Assembly: GCF_001695855.1 (NCBI RefSeq)
Contig: NZ_MBSS01000001.1
Location: forward strand, 248,001 to 312,000
Length of the DNA stretch: 64,000 bases
Source of the DNA: Ensifer sp. LC163
GTDB lineage: Bacteria; Pseudomonadota; Alphaproteobacteria; Rhizobiales; Rhizobiaceae
Reading direction: 5' to 3'
The notes below the pieces were generated by a model. It saw nothing but the letters and a program-made list of their open reading frames with translations, was not told the origin of the DNA and made no database searches. How positions within the stretch are numbered: position 1 is the stretch's first letter; each line of letters starts with the position of its first letter. Positions 28,403 to 37,111 of this stretch are shown piece after piece. The translations under genes and the position numbers were made by a program.

Positions 28403-29122
28403 ATGGAAATGCGCAAGATCGGCCTCATCGGCGGCATGAGCTTTGAAAGCTCGGTGGTCTATTACCGCATGGTCAACGAAGCCGTTCGCGAACGGCTGGG
28501 CGCGCTGCATTCGGCCGAGGTGCTGCTGCACTCCGTCGACTTCCAATCGATCGTCGACCTGCAGAAGGCCGGCCGTTGGGACGACGCCGCAAGAAGGCTC
28601 GCCGATGTTGCCCGCGGGCTGAAGGCAGCCGGCGCCGACTGCGTGCTGATCTGCACCAACACCATGCACCTGATCGCCGATGCCGTGCAGGCGGCCGTCG
28701 ACATTCCGCTGATCAACATCATCGACGAGACTGCCGCCCGCCTCAAGGCCGCCGGCATCCGCAAGCCGCTGCTGCTCGCCACCCGCTACACCATGGAGCA
28801 CGGCTTTTACGCCGAGCGCATGAAGAGCCACGGCATCGAGGTGATGGTGCCCGATGCGGACGGCCGCACGCTGACGCACAACGTCATCTTCGACGAGCTT
28901 TGCGCCGGCAAGGTCCTGCGCCCTTCCCGCAAGGCGTTGATCGAGCTGATCGACAAGGCCGAGGCCGAAGGGGCTGACGCCGTCATCCTCGGCTGCACCG
29001 AGATCTGCCTGATCCTCGACCCGAAGGCGCTGCCGCTGCCGGGCTTCGATTCCACCGCGATCCACGCCGACGCCGCCGTCGAATTCGCCCTCGGCGTGCA
29101 GGATTTCCGCCGCGCCGCGTAA
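28403..29122 (+). CDS. Aspartate/glutamate racemase family protein
   Basis: Cofactor-independent racemase of 239 residues. The two catalytic cysteines are in CTNTMH and GCTEICLIL, and the N-terminus MRKIGLIGGMSFESS is typical of aspartate racemase-like (YgeA-type) proteins. The start is set at ATG 28403 (or 28409) after AGGGAAACAGACG; a longer frame from 28370 has no better site. It is divergent to the Lrp gene. Exact substrate not determinable. Confidence 0.9.
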   Translation: MEMRKIGLIGGMSFESSVVYYRMVNEAVRERLGALHSAEVLLHSVDFQSIVDLQKAGRWDDAARRLADVARGLKAAGADCVLICTNTMHLIADAVQAAVDIPLINIIDETAARLKAAGIRKPLLLATRYTMEHGFYAERMKSHGIEVMVPDADGRTLTHNVIFDELCAGKVLRPSRKALIELIDKAEAEGADAVILGCTEICLILDPKALPLPGFDSTAIHADAAVEFALGVQDFRRAA

Positions 29123-29166
29123 GGCTGGCAATCGCCGCCGCCTGCATCCATTCATCGCAACTGAAA

Positions 29167-29194
29167 ATGGCCTCCAGCCTGCGTTGGGGGCCAT
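29167..29194. terminator. Hairpin downstream of racemase gene
   Basis: ATGGCCTCCA pairs with TTGGGGGCCAT around a short loop, 45 bases after the racemase stop. No T-tract. Confidence 0.4.
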
Positions 29195-29282
29195 CGCCCG
29201 TTGGTCCACACCGAACGGTCCCTGAGAGGTAATCGCCGCGTCGTGCGCACGGCGTTCGCCGCCGTTCAGGCGCGACGAAGAC

Positions 29283-29657
29283 TCAAGCGGTTTCCTGCCC
29301 GATGCGTGGCCCGCGCAGGCCGATGCAATTGCCCCAGGGATCGCGAACCTGGCACATCCACAATTCGTCTTCGATCGCCAGCGGACCGCGATAAAGCGGC
29401 GCGCCGAGATCGTTGAAGTGGGCAAGCGCCCGGTCGAAATCCTCGACCTGCCAATAGACGACCGAACCGGCCGCGCCGCTTGCCACCTTCTCGTCCGCCG
29501 GCACGATTTCCAGATGGGTCGAACCGATCTGCAGATACTCGAAATCGAAGGCGTCCAGCCGGCGCCGTTCGGCCCGTGGGAAGGCACGCTGGTACCAGGA
29601 AAGCCCAGCCTCCACGTCGGCGACATGCACCAGAACCGCAGCCACAAAATCAGTCAT
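29283..29657 (-). CDS. VOC (glyoxalase/bleomycin-resistance) family protein
   Basis: 124 residues with one vicinal-oxygen-chelate domain: N-terminal LVHVADVEAGLSWYQRAF, central HLEIVPADEK, and C-terminal MCQVRDPWGNCIGLRGP, where the DPxGN motif is diagnostic. Metal-dependent function or resistance role not assignable. ATG 29657 (MTDFVAAV) is the better start; the longer frame adds seven residues. It precedes the FAD monooxygenase gene on the same strand, with a 135-base gap to that gene's coding end. Confidence 0.86.
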   Translation of the reverse strand: MTDFVAAVLVHVADVEAGLSWYQRAFPRAERRRLDAFDFEYLQIGSTHLEIVPADEKVASGAAGSVVYWQVEDFDRALAHFNDLGAPLYRGPLAIEDELWMCQVRDPWGNCIGLRGPRIGQETA

Positions 29658-29791
29658 CGCAACACCTCGCCAGCGCAAAGAATCATTTGGGGATCGGTAT
29701 CACCGCCCCTGCAGGGAGCGGGCCTTATACAGGGTTTCATCCGGCGTCCAAGACGATGCGTTGCACGCTGATGCGGGGGCTCGCGGTGCGC

Positions 29792-31063
29792 TCAGGCCGA
29801 CATGGCGAGAGCGTTTTCGGCGAGAGGCTGCGCGCGAACGGCGTGCCAGTCGCACTCCTCGAGCCCGGCAGCCGCGAAGGGGTCGATCAGCGTGCCCGAG
29901 ACGATTGAGGCCAGCAGCGCCGGTGCCGGCGGGATGCGTGCGATGGTCGCCACCAGCCGGTCGCGCAGCCAGGCAAGGGCTGTCGAATCCGACTGGTAGA
30001 AGGGTGTGAAGGCCAGCGACAGCAATTGGAACAGCGCCATATGATTGCGCCTTGCGCGGCCATAGGCGGCAAGTGCTGCATTGATGTTGTCGGTCACCGA
30101 CAACGCCTGGGCAAGGGTCGCGGCATCGATCAGCGCCATGTTCGCGCCCTGCCCCAGTTGCGGACTGGTCGAATGGGCGCTGTCGCCGACAAAGGCGACA
30201 CGGCCCGACACGGGCGGGCGCATGGTGCGGTGGGCATAGCGCGCCAGCGTCAGCTGGTCCCAATCATCGATCTGGTCGAGCAGGGGCGCGCAATCCGGCC
30301 AGTAGCCGCGAATGCCCGCCTTCCATCTGTTGAGGCCCGCCATCTTCACGGCGTTGGCATCGCAGACCTTGACGCTCCAGAAGAAGGCAACATGGTCGCG
30401 CGCTGCCGGCCGTGCCCGGCCCGCCGGCAGAATGCCGATCATCACCTTGGCGCGGTCGTAGCGCTGTGTCAGCGCGTTTCGGTCATGGGTCAGGCCGTCG
30501 CTGTCGAGCGTCGCCCAAAAGGCGCCATAGGCAAGCTCGCGCACACCGGGCGCCGTCGTTGCCCCCGCCGCAATTGTCGAGCGCGCGCCAGTCGCGTCGA
30601 TGACGAGATCATAGCATCCGGTTTCCCGGCCGGAGGCATCCACCAGCACCGCCTTTGCACCAAGGGTCGTGGCCGCGGCAAGCGTCACCCCGGTGTGAAC
30701 AGGGATGCCGGCCGCCGCGACGGCATCGTGCAGCACCCCGAACAGCGCCGCGCGCTGCACCGCCAGCCCGAAACGGCCGCCCGAAAGTGCGTCATAGCGC
30801 ACGTCGAGCACGGTGCGGCCGCTCGTCGCGTCGGCGCCGTGCAGCCGGTCGATGCGGCTGCCGAGCGTCATCATCGCCGGCAGCAGCCCGAGCGCGTCGA
30901 GCGCCGTCAGCCCGGTCGGCTGCAACATCAGCCCGGAGCCGACAGGCGAGGCTTCCGCGAAACGTTCCAGAATTTCAACGCGGTGGCCCTGCCGGGAAAG
31001 CATGAGCGCTAAGGCGAGCCCGGCCGGCCCGGCGCCGGCAATGCCGATATCGAGTCTCTTCAT
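29792..31063 (-). CDS. FAD-dependent aromatic-type monooxygenase
   Basis: 423-residue group A flavoprotein hydroxylase. FAD dinucleotide motif GIAGAGPAGLALALML is at about 7-22, followed by the ILERF acidic end; the second FAD motif GRVAFVGDSAHSTSPQLGQGAN (GD motif) is near 280-300. A conserved DG-type motif (DLVIDATGARS) lies in between. It probably hydroxylates an aromatic or quinone-like compound using NAD(P)H. The HxlR gene ends just before it on the same strand (18-base gap), so the two may be cotranscribed. Confidence 0.9.
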   Translation of the reverse strand: MKRLDIGIAGAGPAGLALALMLSRQGHRVEILERFAEASPVGSGLMLQPTGLTALDALGLLPAMMTLGSRIDRLHGADATSGRTVLDVRYDALSGGRFGLAVQRAALFGVLHDAVAAAGIPVHTGVTLAAATTLGAKAVLVDASGRETGCYDLVIDATGARSTIAAGATTAPGVRELAYGAFWATLDSDGLTHDRNALTQRYDRAKVMIGILPAGRARPAARDHVAFFWSVKVCDANAVKMAGLNRWKAGIRGYWPDCAPLLDQIDDWDQLTLARYAHRTMRPPVSGRVAFVGDSAHSTSPQLGQGANMALIDAATLAQALSVTDNINAALAAYGRARRNHMALFQLLSLAFTPFYQSDSTALAWLRDRLVATIARIPPAPALLASIVSGTLIDPFAAAGLEECDWHAVRAQPLAENALAMSA

Positions 31064-31081
31064 GAGGTCGGCAATAGCCGC

Positions 31082-31486
31082 TCACGGCGCGCCGTCATAG
31101 GTGTCGCGGGCCGTGCGGATTGCCGCATGGTTGGCAAGCGACCAGTCGACGAAATGCTTCAGCAATTCCAGGAGTGAGCGCCCAAGATCGGTCAGCGCAT
31201 ATTCCACGCTCGGCGGCTGCGTCGGAAAGACCGTGCGGCTGATATAGCCGTCGCGCTGCAGGTCGCGCAGCGTCTGCGTCAGCATGCGCTGGGAAATATC
31301 CGGGATCAGCCGCCTGAGCCCGGAAAACCTTAAAGGCCCGTCGGCCAGGGACAGGATCATCAGCGAATTCCACTTGCCGCCGATATTGTCCATGACATCG
31401 CGCACCGGACAGTTCTCGACATCCATCGGCACGCCGCAGACCATCGCCACGCGCTTGCCCTTCACATCACCGGTCAGCTTGTTCAT
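31082..31486 (-). CDS. HxlR/DUF24 family redox-type regulator
   Basis: About 134 residues from ATG 31486 (148 from the in-frame ATG 31528). HxlR winged helix with [16 protein letters not shown] and [22 protein letters not shown]. Cysteines in [16 protein letters not shown] precede the helix; the CP(V) cysteine is the redox/electrophile switch in QorR/YodB-type members. It is divergent from a quinone reductase gene at 31709, the classical partner. Five ATG triplets spaced exactly 14 bases precede or include the start (see the repeat at 31487-31542), so the true start is uncertain. Confidence 0.9.
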   Translation of the reverse strand: MNKLTGDVKGKRVAMVCGVPMDVENCPVRDVMDNIGGKWNSLMILSLADGPLRFSGLRRLIPDISQRMLTQTLRDLQRDGYISRTVFPTQPPSVEYALTDLGRSLLELLKHFVDWSLANHAAIRTARDTYDGAP

Positions 31487-31542
31487 GCCAGCCTGCCCAT
31501 CTCGGTTTGCCCATCTCGGTTTGCTCATCTCGGTTTGCTCAT
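31487..31542 (-). repeat. 14-bp tandem repeat, each unit beginning with ATG, at the HxlR start
   Basis: On the minus strand the units are ATGAGCAAACCGAG (31542-31529), the same (31528-31515), ATGGGCAAACCGAG (31514-31501) and ATGGGCAGGCTGGC (31500-31487), followed by the ATG at 31486. Fourteen is not a multiple of three, so successive ATGs fall in different frames; only 31528 and 31486 match the HxlR frame. An 8-G tract (31544-31551 on the plus strand) abuts the array. Confidence 0.9.
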
Positions 31543-31708
31543 TGGGGGGGGCGGTACCCTTTGTGTAACCACAGCAGAAAAAACTGCCTCCTTTACAGCT
31601 CTTACCAGATTACTAGATTAGAGCAACTCTCAAAAAGAGACCTACAATCAGCATGGATGCTCTACACGGGGCAAATCGGCTGACATCACAGAGAAGAAGG
31701 AAAAGTTC

Positions 31709-32596
31709 ATGTCCGAAACATTGCTCGTGACCGGCGCCACCGGCCAACTCGGCAAGCTCGTGCTTGATGCGCTGCTGGCATCCGGCAAGGTCGAGCCGGC
31801 CAACATCATCGCCACCAGCCGCGATACGGCAAAGCTTTCCGACTATGTCGGCAAGGGCGTACAGGCACGCGTTGCAGACTTCGACGCTCCGGCCTCGCTC
31901 GACGCGGCTTTTGCCGGCGCCGATCGCATCCTGATCATTTCCACCGACGCGTTGGACCAGCCGGGCAAGCGCCTACGTCAGCACCTGGCTGCCGTCACGG
32001 CCGCCCAAAAGGCCGGCGCGAAGCACATCCTCTACACCTCGATGCCGAATCCGGAGACCTCGGTCATTCCGTTTGCGCCTGATCATCTGGGCACCGAAAA
32101 CGCCATCAAGGCAACCGGCATCCCCTACACGATCCTTCGCAACGGCTGGTACATGGAGAACCTGTTCATGGCGCTGCCGCATGCGCTTGAAACCGGACAG
32201 TGGTACTCGTCCTCGGGCAAGGGCCGCCTCGCCCACCTCGCGCGCGCCGATGCGGCGCAAGCCGCCGCCGCCGCCCTGCTTTCGGCCGGCAATGAAAGCC
32301 GCATTTACACGCTGACCGGCCCGGAGCTGCGCTCGACCGACGAGATCGCCGCTCTCGTCTCCAAGGCGGCCGGCAAGCCGCTCGATGTCGTGCACATTTC
32401 CGACGACGCGCTGGCCGGCGGGTTGAAGGGGGCGGGCCTGCCCGACTTCCTCATCCCGATCGTCGTCTCCTTCGACGCCAACACCCGCGAGGGCCATATC
32501 GACATGGTGACAAGCGACGTGACGACCCTGACCGGCACCACGCCGCTGCCGCTCGCCGCCTTCCTCGAAGCCAGCAAGGCAAGACTTGCCGGCTGA
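31709..32596 (+). CDS. NAD(P)H:quinone oxidoreductase, NmrA/SDR atypical type
   Basis: 295 residues, similar in layout to QorB/QOR2. N-terminal NAD(P)-binding LLVTGATGQLGKLVLDAL; central YTSMPNPETS and the ILRNGWYMENL segment characteristic of the NmrA-like QorB family; C-terminal DVTTLTGTTPLPLAAFLE. It reduces quinones, giving protection from redox-cycling compounds. It is divergent from the HxlR gene, known in other bacteria as a QorR-Qor2 pair. ATG 31709 follows AGAAGAAGGAAAAGTTC. Confidence 0.92.
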   Translation: MSETLLVTGATGQLGKLVLDALLASGKVEPANIIATSRDTAKLSDYVGKGVQARVADFDAPASLDAAFAGADRILIISTDALDQPGKRLRQHLAAVTAAQKAGAKHILYTSMPNPETSVIPFAPDHLGTENAIKATGIPYTILRNGWYMENLFMALPHALETGQWYSSSGKGRLAHLARADAAQAAAAALLSAGNESRIYTLTGPELRSTDEIAALVSKAAGKPLDVVHISDDALAGGLKGAGLPDFLIPIVVSFDANTREGHIDMVTSDVTTLTGTTPLPLAAFLEASKARLAG

Positions 32597-32616
32597 GCGG
32601 TTACCATTGAAACGAA

Positions 32617-32640
32617 GAGGGCCGGCAAATGCCGGCTCTC
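32617..32640 (+). terminator. Terminator hairpin of quinone reductase gene
   Basis: GAGGGCCGGC/GCCGGCTCTC, 10-bp stem with AAAT loop, 21 bases after the stop codon; tail AATCTGT. Confidence 0.6.
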
Positions 32641-32700
32641 AATCTGTCGACAACCCATCGCCTGCAGACTTTTCGCAGGGTCTGTCGAGCTTCGCCCCGT

Positions 32701-33915
32701 CTATCGTATGGCTTCCACCGGTGAGGCATCTGCCCGCACCGCTATTTCGGCCAGAGCGAGCGCGCTGACACCCGCGATAAAGAACCCCGCCGACAGGTTA
32801 AGCGTCGAACCATCGTAAAAGGCGCCCATCGCGATCGCGAACAGGGTGGCGACAAGGCTCGATCCGGAGGCGATCAGCGACGCCCCCAGCCCCGCAACCT
32901 GTCCAAGCGAGCGCATCGCCATGGCATTCAGGTTGCCAAACAGCACCCCGATCGCAAAGAACGCCGCAAAGCCGAGCACCATCAGCACGGTCAGTGGCGG
33001 CCGCCCGCCCCAGAAGGTTGACGCTGCCAGCATCACCAGTCCCGCCGCCGCCAGGCCAACAAAGCCGGAGCGCGCCATGGTCTCCGCGCCAAAGCGTTGC
33101 ACGAGCTTCGCATTGAGGAACGAGGCAAGTCCGATGCCTGCGGCCAGCATCGCAAAATACAACGGGAAGGTTTGTCCGATCCCATAGGCATCAAAGAAGA
33201 GATCGGCCGCCGTGCTGAGATAGAGGAGCTGCGCACCGAAGACGAGCCCGGTCGCCACGATCAGCAGCGTCACGCGCCGATTTGACAGGATACGCCGCCC
33301 GTTCAGCAGGAGAAATCTCGGGCGAAAGGGAATGCGCTTGGCGGGGGGCAATGTTTCCGGTTGCCGCATGACCAGCCATAGCCCGAGAAGGCCCGCCACC
33401 CCGAGATAGACCGCGAAGACGCTGCGCCAGCCTCCGATGGCAATGATGCCCTGCGCCAAGGCAGGAGCCAGCATCGGCACGAGAATGAAGAGCGTGAACA
33501 TGAACGACATGACGCGGGCCATCGCATCGCCCTCGAACTGGTCGCGGATCATCGCCCGTGTGGCGATCTTCGGCCCTGAAACCCCGATCCCCTGAAGAAA
33601 CCGGCCGAAGATCACCATTTCGAGTGATCCAGCCGCCATGGCGACGACCGTTCCGAGCGCATAGACGCCAAGGCCGAGAACCAGCGCCTTCTTTCGTCCC
33701 ATCGCGTCGGAGAGCGGCCCCAGCAGCAACTCTCCGAACGCCATGCCAAGGATGAAAAGGGAAATGATGTGCTGGGTGGAGAGTGGCGGCGCAACGCCGA
33801 CATCAGCCCCGATCTGACGCAACCCCGGCAACAGCGCATCGATGCTGATGGAGGTCAGCGAGGTCAGAAGGGCATAGAGAGCGATGCGCTCGCGGAAACT
33901 GGTGGGAAATGTCAT
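32701..33915 (-). CDS. MFS multidrug/small-molecule exporter (Bcr/CflA type)
   Basis: 404-residue, 12-helix major facilitator. N-terminal region SLTSISIDALLPGL and the loop GPLSDAMGRKKALVLGLGVY (MFS motif A) plus ATRAMIRDQF match drug:H+ antiporters of the Bcr/CflA family. The start ATG 33915 matches family length; the annotated upstream extension (to 34116) is non-coding-like. Substrate unknown. No regulator adjoins it. Confidence 0.9.
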   Translation of the reverse strand: MTFPTSFRERIALYALLTSLTSISIDALLPGLRQIGADVGVAPPLSTQHIISLFILGMAFGELLLGPLSDAMGRKKALVLGLGVYALGTVVAMAAGSLEMVIFGRFLQGIGVSGPKIATRAMIRDQFEGDAMARVMSFMFTLFILVPMLAPALAQGIIAIGGWRSVFAVYLGVAGLLGLWLVMRQPETLPPAKRIPFRPRFLLLNGRRILSNRRVTLLIVATGLVFGAQLLYLSTAADLFFDAYGIGQTFPLYFAMLAAGIGLASFLNAKLVQRFGAETMARSGFVGLAAAGLVMLAASTFWGGRPPLTVLMVLGFAAFFAIGVLFGNLNAMAMRSLGQVAGLGASLIASGSSLVATLFAIAMGAFYDGSTLNLSAGFFIAGVSALALAEIAVRADASPVEAIR

Positions 33916-34367
33916 TGGCCGCACACAAGGGAAAAGATAGGCTCGACCTATAGCAGTCCTGCCGCAAAATGCGCGCGCCAGTCGCAAGACCGTCCACAAA
34001 ACTTTGTTTTTTGCCGCTGATATTTGCGACAGACATGGTCCCGAAAATTCAGCACCGCCTGCGGGATTTCTGCCGCGCTTAGAAATTGAGGTGTGAAACA
34101 TCCACCAGGCTGACAACCGCCCGATTTTGTCGCAAGGACGCTGTAAGCGAAAGCTTCACCGACCGGTTTTCAGGGCGCAGCGACTGCATGCCTCCGTAAA
34201 TCGAAATCGATTTATGGAGAAAATTATCCAGCAATTTTAAAATGTTACAGCGCCGAGCGGCGCTGCCGGAATGAGCATTCCGCCGCAGGCAGGCTCTGTG
34301 CCCGCCAGCCGCCTCATCCGGCAGCCCGGTCTGCAGCGGCGTCGGGCGTCGCGGGCAACCGGTCAGG
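33916..34367. other. Intergenic region with decayed repeat copy H
   Basis: 450 bases upstream of the MFS gene and downstream of pdxJ. It holds the worn repeat at 34131-34260; the rest carries only short open frames. Confidence 0.45.
34183..34260 (-). repeat. RIME-like repeat copy H, decayed
   Basis: P2 survives as CTCCGTAAATCG...CGATTTATGGAG with AAATTAT arm remnants, followed by the start of P1 (GTTACAGCGCCG). A detached P1 end (GCAAGGACGCTGTA) lies at 34131-34145, so two elements or a rearranged one are present. Confidence 0.65.
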
Positions 34368-35120
34368 TCAAACCGTCTGGCCGCAGGCGCGGCGGAAGCG
34401 GCGCACGGTTTCGGCCATGCCGTATTCCAGCGCATCCGCCGTCAAGCCGTGGCCGATCGACACTTCGGCCAGGTTCGGGATGTGCTTGGCAAGCAGCGGC
34501 AGGTTGGCGACCGTCAGGTCGTGCCCGGCATTGACCTCGAGCCCGAGGCTGGCGGCGATTTCCGCCGTGCGGCCGAGTTCGGCGGCGATCTTTTCCGCCT
34601 TCTCCGGGTCGTCATAGCAGCCGCCATAGGGGCCGGTATAAAGCTCGATGCGGTCGGCGCCGGTTTCCTTGGCGATGCGCAGCGCCTCCGCGTCCTCGTC
34701 GCCGTCGGCAAACAGCGAAACGCGAAAGCCCTTCTTCTTCAGCCGGCCGACGACATTGCCCAGAAGATTGTGGTTCTTACGAAAGTCCCAGCCGTGGTCC
34801 GAGGTCGCCTGCGCCGGATCATCAGGCACCAGCGTCACCTGCTCCGGCTCATGGCTTTCGACGAGGCGCAGAAATTCCTCGTTCGGGTAGCCCTCCATGT
34901 TGAATTCGGTCGAAGCGAATTCGTCGTCGATGAGATCACGGATCGGCTGCAGATCGGAAAAGCGCACATGGCGCTGATCGGGGCGCGGATGCACCGTCAG
35001 CCCGCTTGCGCCGGCTTCGAGAGCGATGCGGCCGAGCGCGGTGACGGACGGCCAGGGGAGATCGCGCCGGTTGCGCAGCATGGCAACGGCATTCAGATTC
35101 ACGGACAGTTTTGCGGGCAT
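34368..35120 (-). CDS. pdxJ: Pyridoxine 5'-phosphate synthase
   Basis: Final condensing enzyme of DXP-dependent vitamin B6 synthesis (3-amino-1-hydroxyacetone phosphate plus deoxyxylulose phosphate). 250-residue TIM barrel: start [25 protein letters not shown] near 45-53, [22 protein letters not shown], and [13 protein letters not shown] near the C-terminus are all PdxJ landmarks. ATG 35120 is used; a second ATG 15 bases upstream adds five residues. Monocistronic, with repeat copy I in its upstream region. Confidence 0.97.
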   Translation of the reverse strand: MPAKLSVNLNAVAMLRNRRDLPWPSVTALGRIALEAGASGLTVHPRPDQRHVRFSDLQPIRDLIDDEFASTEFNMEGYPNEEFLRLVESHEPEQVTLVPDDPAQATSDHGWDFRKNHNLLGNVVGRLKKKGFRVSLFADGDEDAEALRIAKETGADRIELYTGPYGGCYDDPEKAEKIAAELGRTAEIAASLGLEVNAGHDLTVANLPLLAKHIPNLAEVSIGHGLTADALEYGMAETVRRFRRACGQTV

Positions 35121-35161
35121 GTCGGAACTTTCCAAAGGCGGGCAATGTCAATGCAATCTTC

Positions 35162-35218
35162 TACTGCATAATTGCAAAAACCGAAAACGGTTTGAGGCAG
35201 GATTATGCAGCAATTCCA
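35162..35218 (-). repeat. RIME-like repeat copy I, P2 half only
   Basis: GCATAATTGC...GGATTATGCAGCAATTCC with a changed core (AAACCGAAAACGGTTT, still palindromic). P1 is absent. It lies 42 bases upstream of the pdxJ start, inside its promoter region. Confidence 0.7.
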
Positions 35219-35559
35219 AAGAGTACGTCCGCCGACAAAAGTCGGCTCCCGACACCGCTCGTTTGTCAGCCGTGTCTTGACGAAACCTTGACATTGGTGA
35301 GGTCTGACATGCAAGGCGTCCCATCCGGCCCTGTGGATCAAGGCAGCAACCAGCGCGGATGCTGCCCGTTCCGGGCCGAAAATGTCGCGCCGCTACGTTC
35401 TGCCACAGGGGAAGGACGCAATTCCTGCGTTTATTTCAGATAAAACTCAAGTTTAGAGACGAGCACTCCTGACAACACCTTTTTTTGGGCCTAAATTTCC
35501 GAATCATATCGAAGTGCGGCAGTCTGCCCTTCGATCACATTGATAAAGTTTCGCGGCGA
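35219..35559. other. Intergenic region
   Basis: About 340 bases between pdxJ (divergent) and the next gene. AT-richer sequence near 35440-35500 may be promoter. No gene recognised. Confidence 0.35.
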
Positions 35560-36693
35560 ATGAACCTGGAGCAACAACCGATGACGACGGTCGAAAGACC
35601 CTGCGACGAGACGATACGGCGGAACCTTCGCCGCATCCTCGAGAGCAAGGCTTTCGCGCGTTCCGAACGCCTGCGCGCCTTTCTCGCCTATGTCGTCGAA
35701 AAAGAGATGATCGGCGAAGGCCCCCAGTTGAAGGGCTATTCGATCGCCATCGACGTCTTCGATCGCCCTCAGGCGTTCAATGCCGACAGCGACCCGCTGG
35801 TGCGGGTGCATGCGGGCAAGCTGCGCAAATTGCTCAAGGCCTATTACGAGACCGACGGCGCCGAAGACGAATGGCACCTGATCATTCCGAAAGGCACCTA
35901 TGTCCCGGAATACAGCCGTCAGCCGATCGACGCGGCCAGCCCCGCCCAACCGCGGGCCCGCCAGCCGAAGCTGACGAGGAAGCGCCTTCCCGGCCAGAAA
36001 TCGGCCTGGCCGCCGGCACCGTTGTCATCGCCGCTCGCCGTCCTATCGGTGCTGCCGCTGCTCTTGTTTGCGCCCCTGCCCTCGCCGGAGATGACGCTGG
36101 ACATCGATGCACAGGCGAAGCTCTTCAACGGCCGCCATTCGACCGAGCGCGTCCTGCCCTCCGTCAACGTCACCATATCCGGCGACCAGAACAGCGATGT
36201 CAAAGCCTTCGCCACCGCCCTTCGCACCGCCGCCCAGCGCCACAAGACGCTGGCGCGCGCGACCGACGGCGACACCGGGCGACCGGAATCGCGCAATGCG
36301 GCGCTGTCGTTTTCGCTGGATCTGACTTGGTACGATGTGCCCGCAGCCGGTGTGCGCGTGACCCTCAAGCATGACGGCGAAGGCGTGCCGCTGCGGCAGG
36401 ATTTCATCACCCTCGAACGGCTGAAGAGCGAACCGGACCTGCTGTTTGAAAGCATGTCGCTGGCATCCGAACTGTTCTCTCTCGATGGCGATATCTACAC
36501 CCATGCGAGCGAGGAACAGATCCAGAGCCCGCTGATGGATTGCATGACGGCGACCGCTCAGTATCGCAAGCTTTTGACGCGCGACAGCTTCGAGCGGGCC
36601 TGGTCCTGCCAGCAAAGCCTGGCACCGCTGCGCGGCGATGAGCCTCTGTTCATCCTCAGCGCAAACAGCCCGCTCCGGGTCATCGGCCACTGA
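35560..36693 (+). CDS. Membrane-anchored protein with cyclase-associated N-terminal DNA-binding-like domain
   Basis: About 377 residues. The N-terminal ~110 (IRRNLRRILESKAFARSERLRAFL..., ADSDPLVRVHAGKLRKLLKAYYE) match the domain seen at the N-terminus of many rhizobial adenylate-cyclase-like TPR proteins. A proline/basic linker and one membrane segment (about 154-172, PLAVLSVLPLLLFAPL) follow, then a periplasmic-like domain. Relatives often continue into TPR repeats; here the protein ends at GHSer-free VIGH soon after the RAWSCQQSLAP helix, suggesting C-terminal truncation. Start ATG 35560 or ATG 35581 (GGAG upstream). Function unknown; no cyclase catalytic domain. Confidence 0.65.
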   Translation: MNLEQQPMTTVERPCDETIRRNLRRILESKAFARSERLRAFLAYVVEKEMIGEGPQLKGYSIAIDVFDRPQAFNADSDPLVRVHAGKLRKLLKAYYETDGAEDEWHLIIPKGTYVPEYSRQPIDAASPAQPRARQPKLTRKRLPGQKSAWPPAPLSSPLAVLSVLPLLLFAPLPSPEMTLDIDAQAKLFNGRHSTERVLPSVNVTISGDQNSDVKAFATALRTAAQRHKTLARATDGDTGRPESRNAALSFSLDLTWYDVPAAGVRVTLKHDGEGVPLRQDFITLERLKSEPDLLFESMSLASELFSLDGDIYTHASEEQIQSPLMDCMTATAQYRKLLTRDSFERAWSCQQSLAPLRGDEPLFILSANSPLRVIGH

Positions 36694-37111
36694 CGCAAGC
36701 CACGGTTCTCTCGGCCGAAGAGGCCCAGCCGCCACGGCTCAGACCAGAGTTCCCCCTGCAATATTAAGGACTATTCATATATGCGATTCGCGTATACGGT
36801 GTAGTCATGCGTTGGGAATTGGTGCCTGGTTGCTCGTCAGGCAAGCACAATTGTCAGCAGTAACCGCGCCCTTCGCGCGGTGTGCCCCAGCCGAGCAGCA
36901 GGCGCTATCGTCGACGAACGGCGGTGGCCTCGGAGCGTGGATCGGTTCCGCTCCGGTTGCACCGCACGGTCGCGGCAGGTTCCGGATGCCTGCGGCATAA
37001 TCCCGTAAATCGGCAGCGATATCGGGATCAATTATGCAGCAAATCGAAGCGTGACGGCCGCCTTCGCGCCCTGAAGGAGCGCCAAGGCACCGTCAACCGG
37101 GGACAATCGAT
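36694..37111. other. Intergenic region with decayed repeat copy J
   Basis: About 420 bases. Contains the P2-like palindrome at 36991-37046 and an AT-rich patch near 36765-36800; no gene was recognised. Confidence 0.45.
36991..37046. repeat. RIME-like repeat copy J, P2 half only, diverged
   Basis: GCGGCATAATCCCGTAAATC faces GATATCGGGATCAATTATGC. The arms GCATAAT/ATTATGC and CCCG/CGGG remain paired though the core has changed. It lies upstream of the MerR-LuxR gene. Confidence 0.6.
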
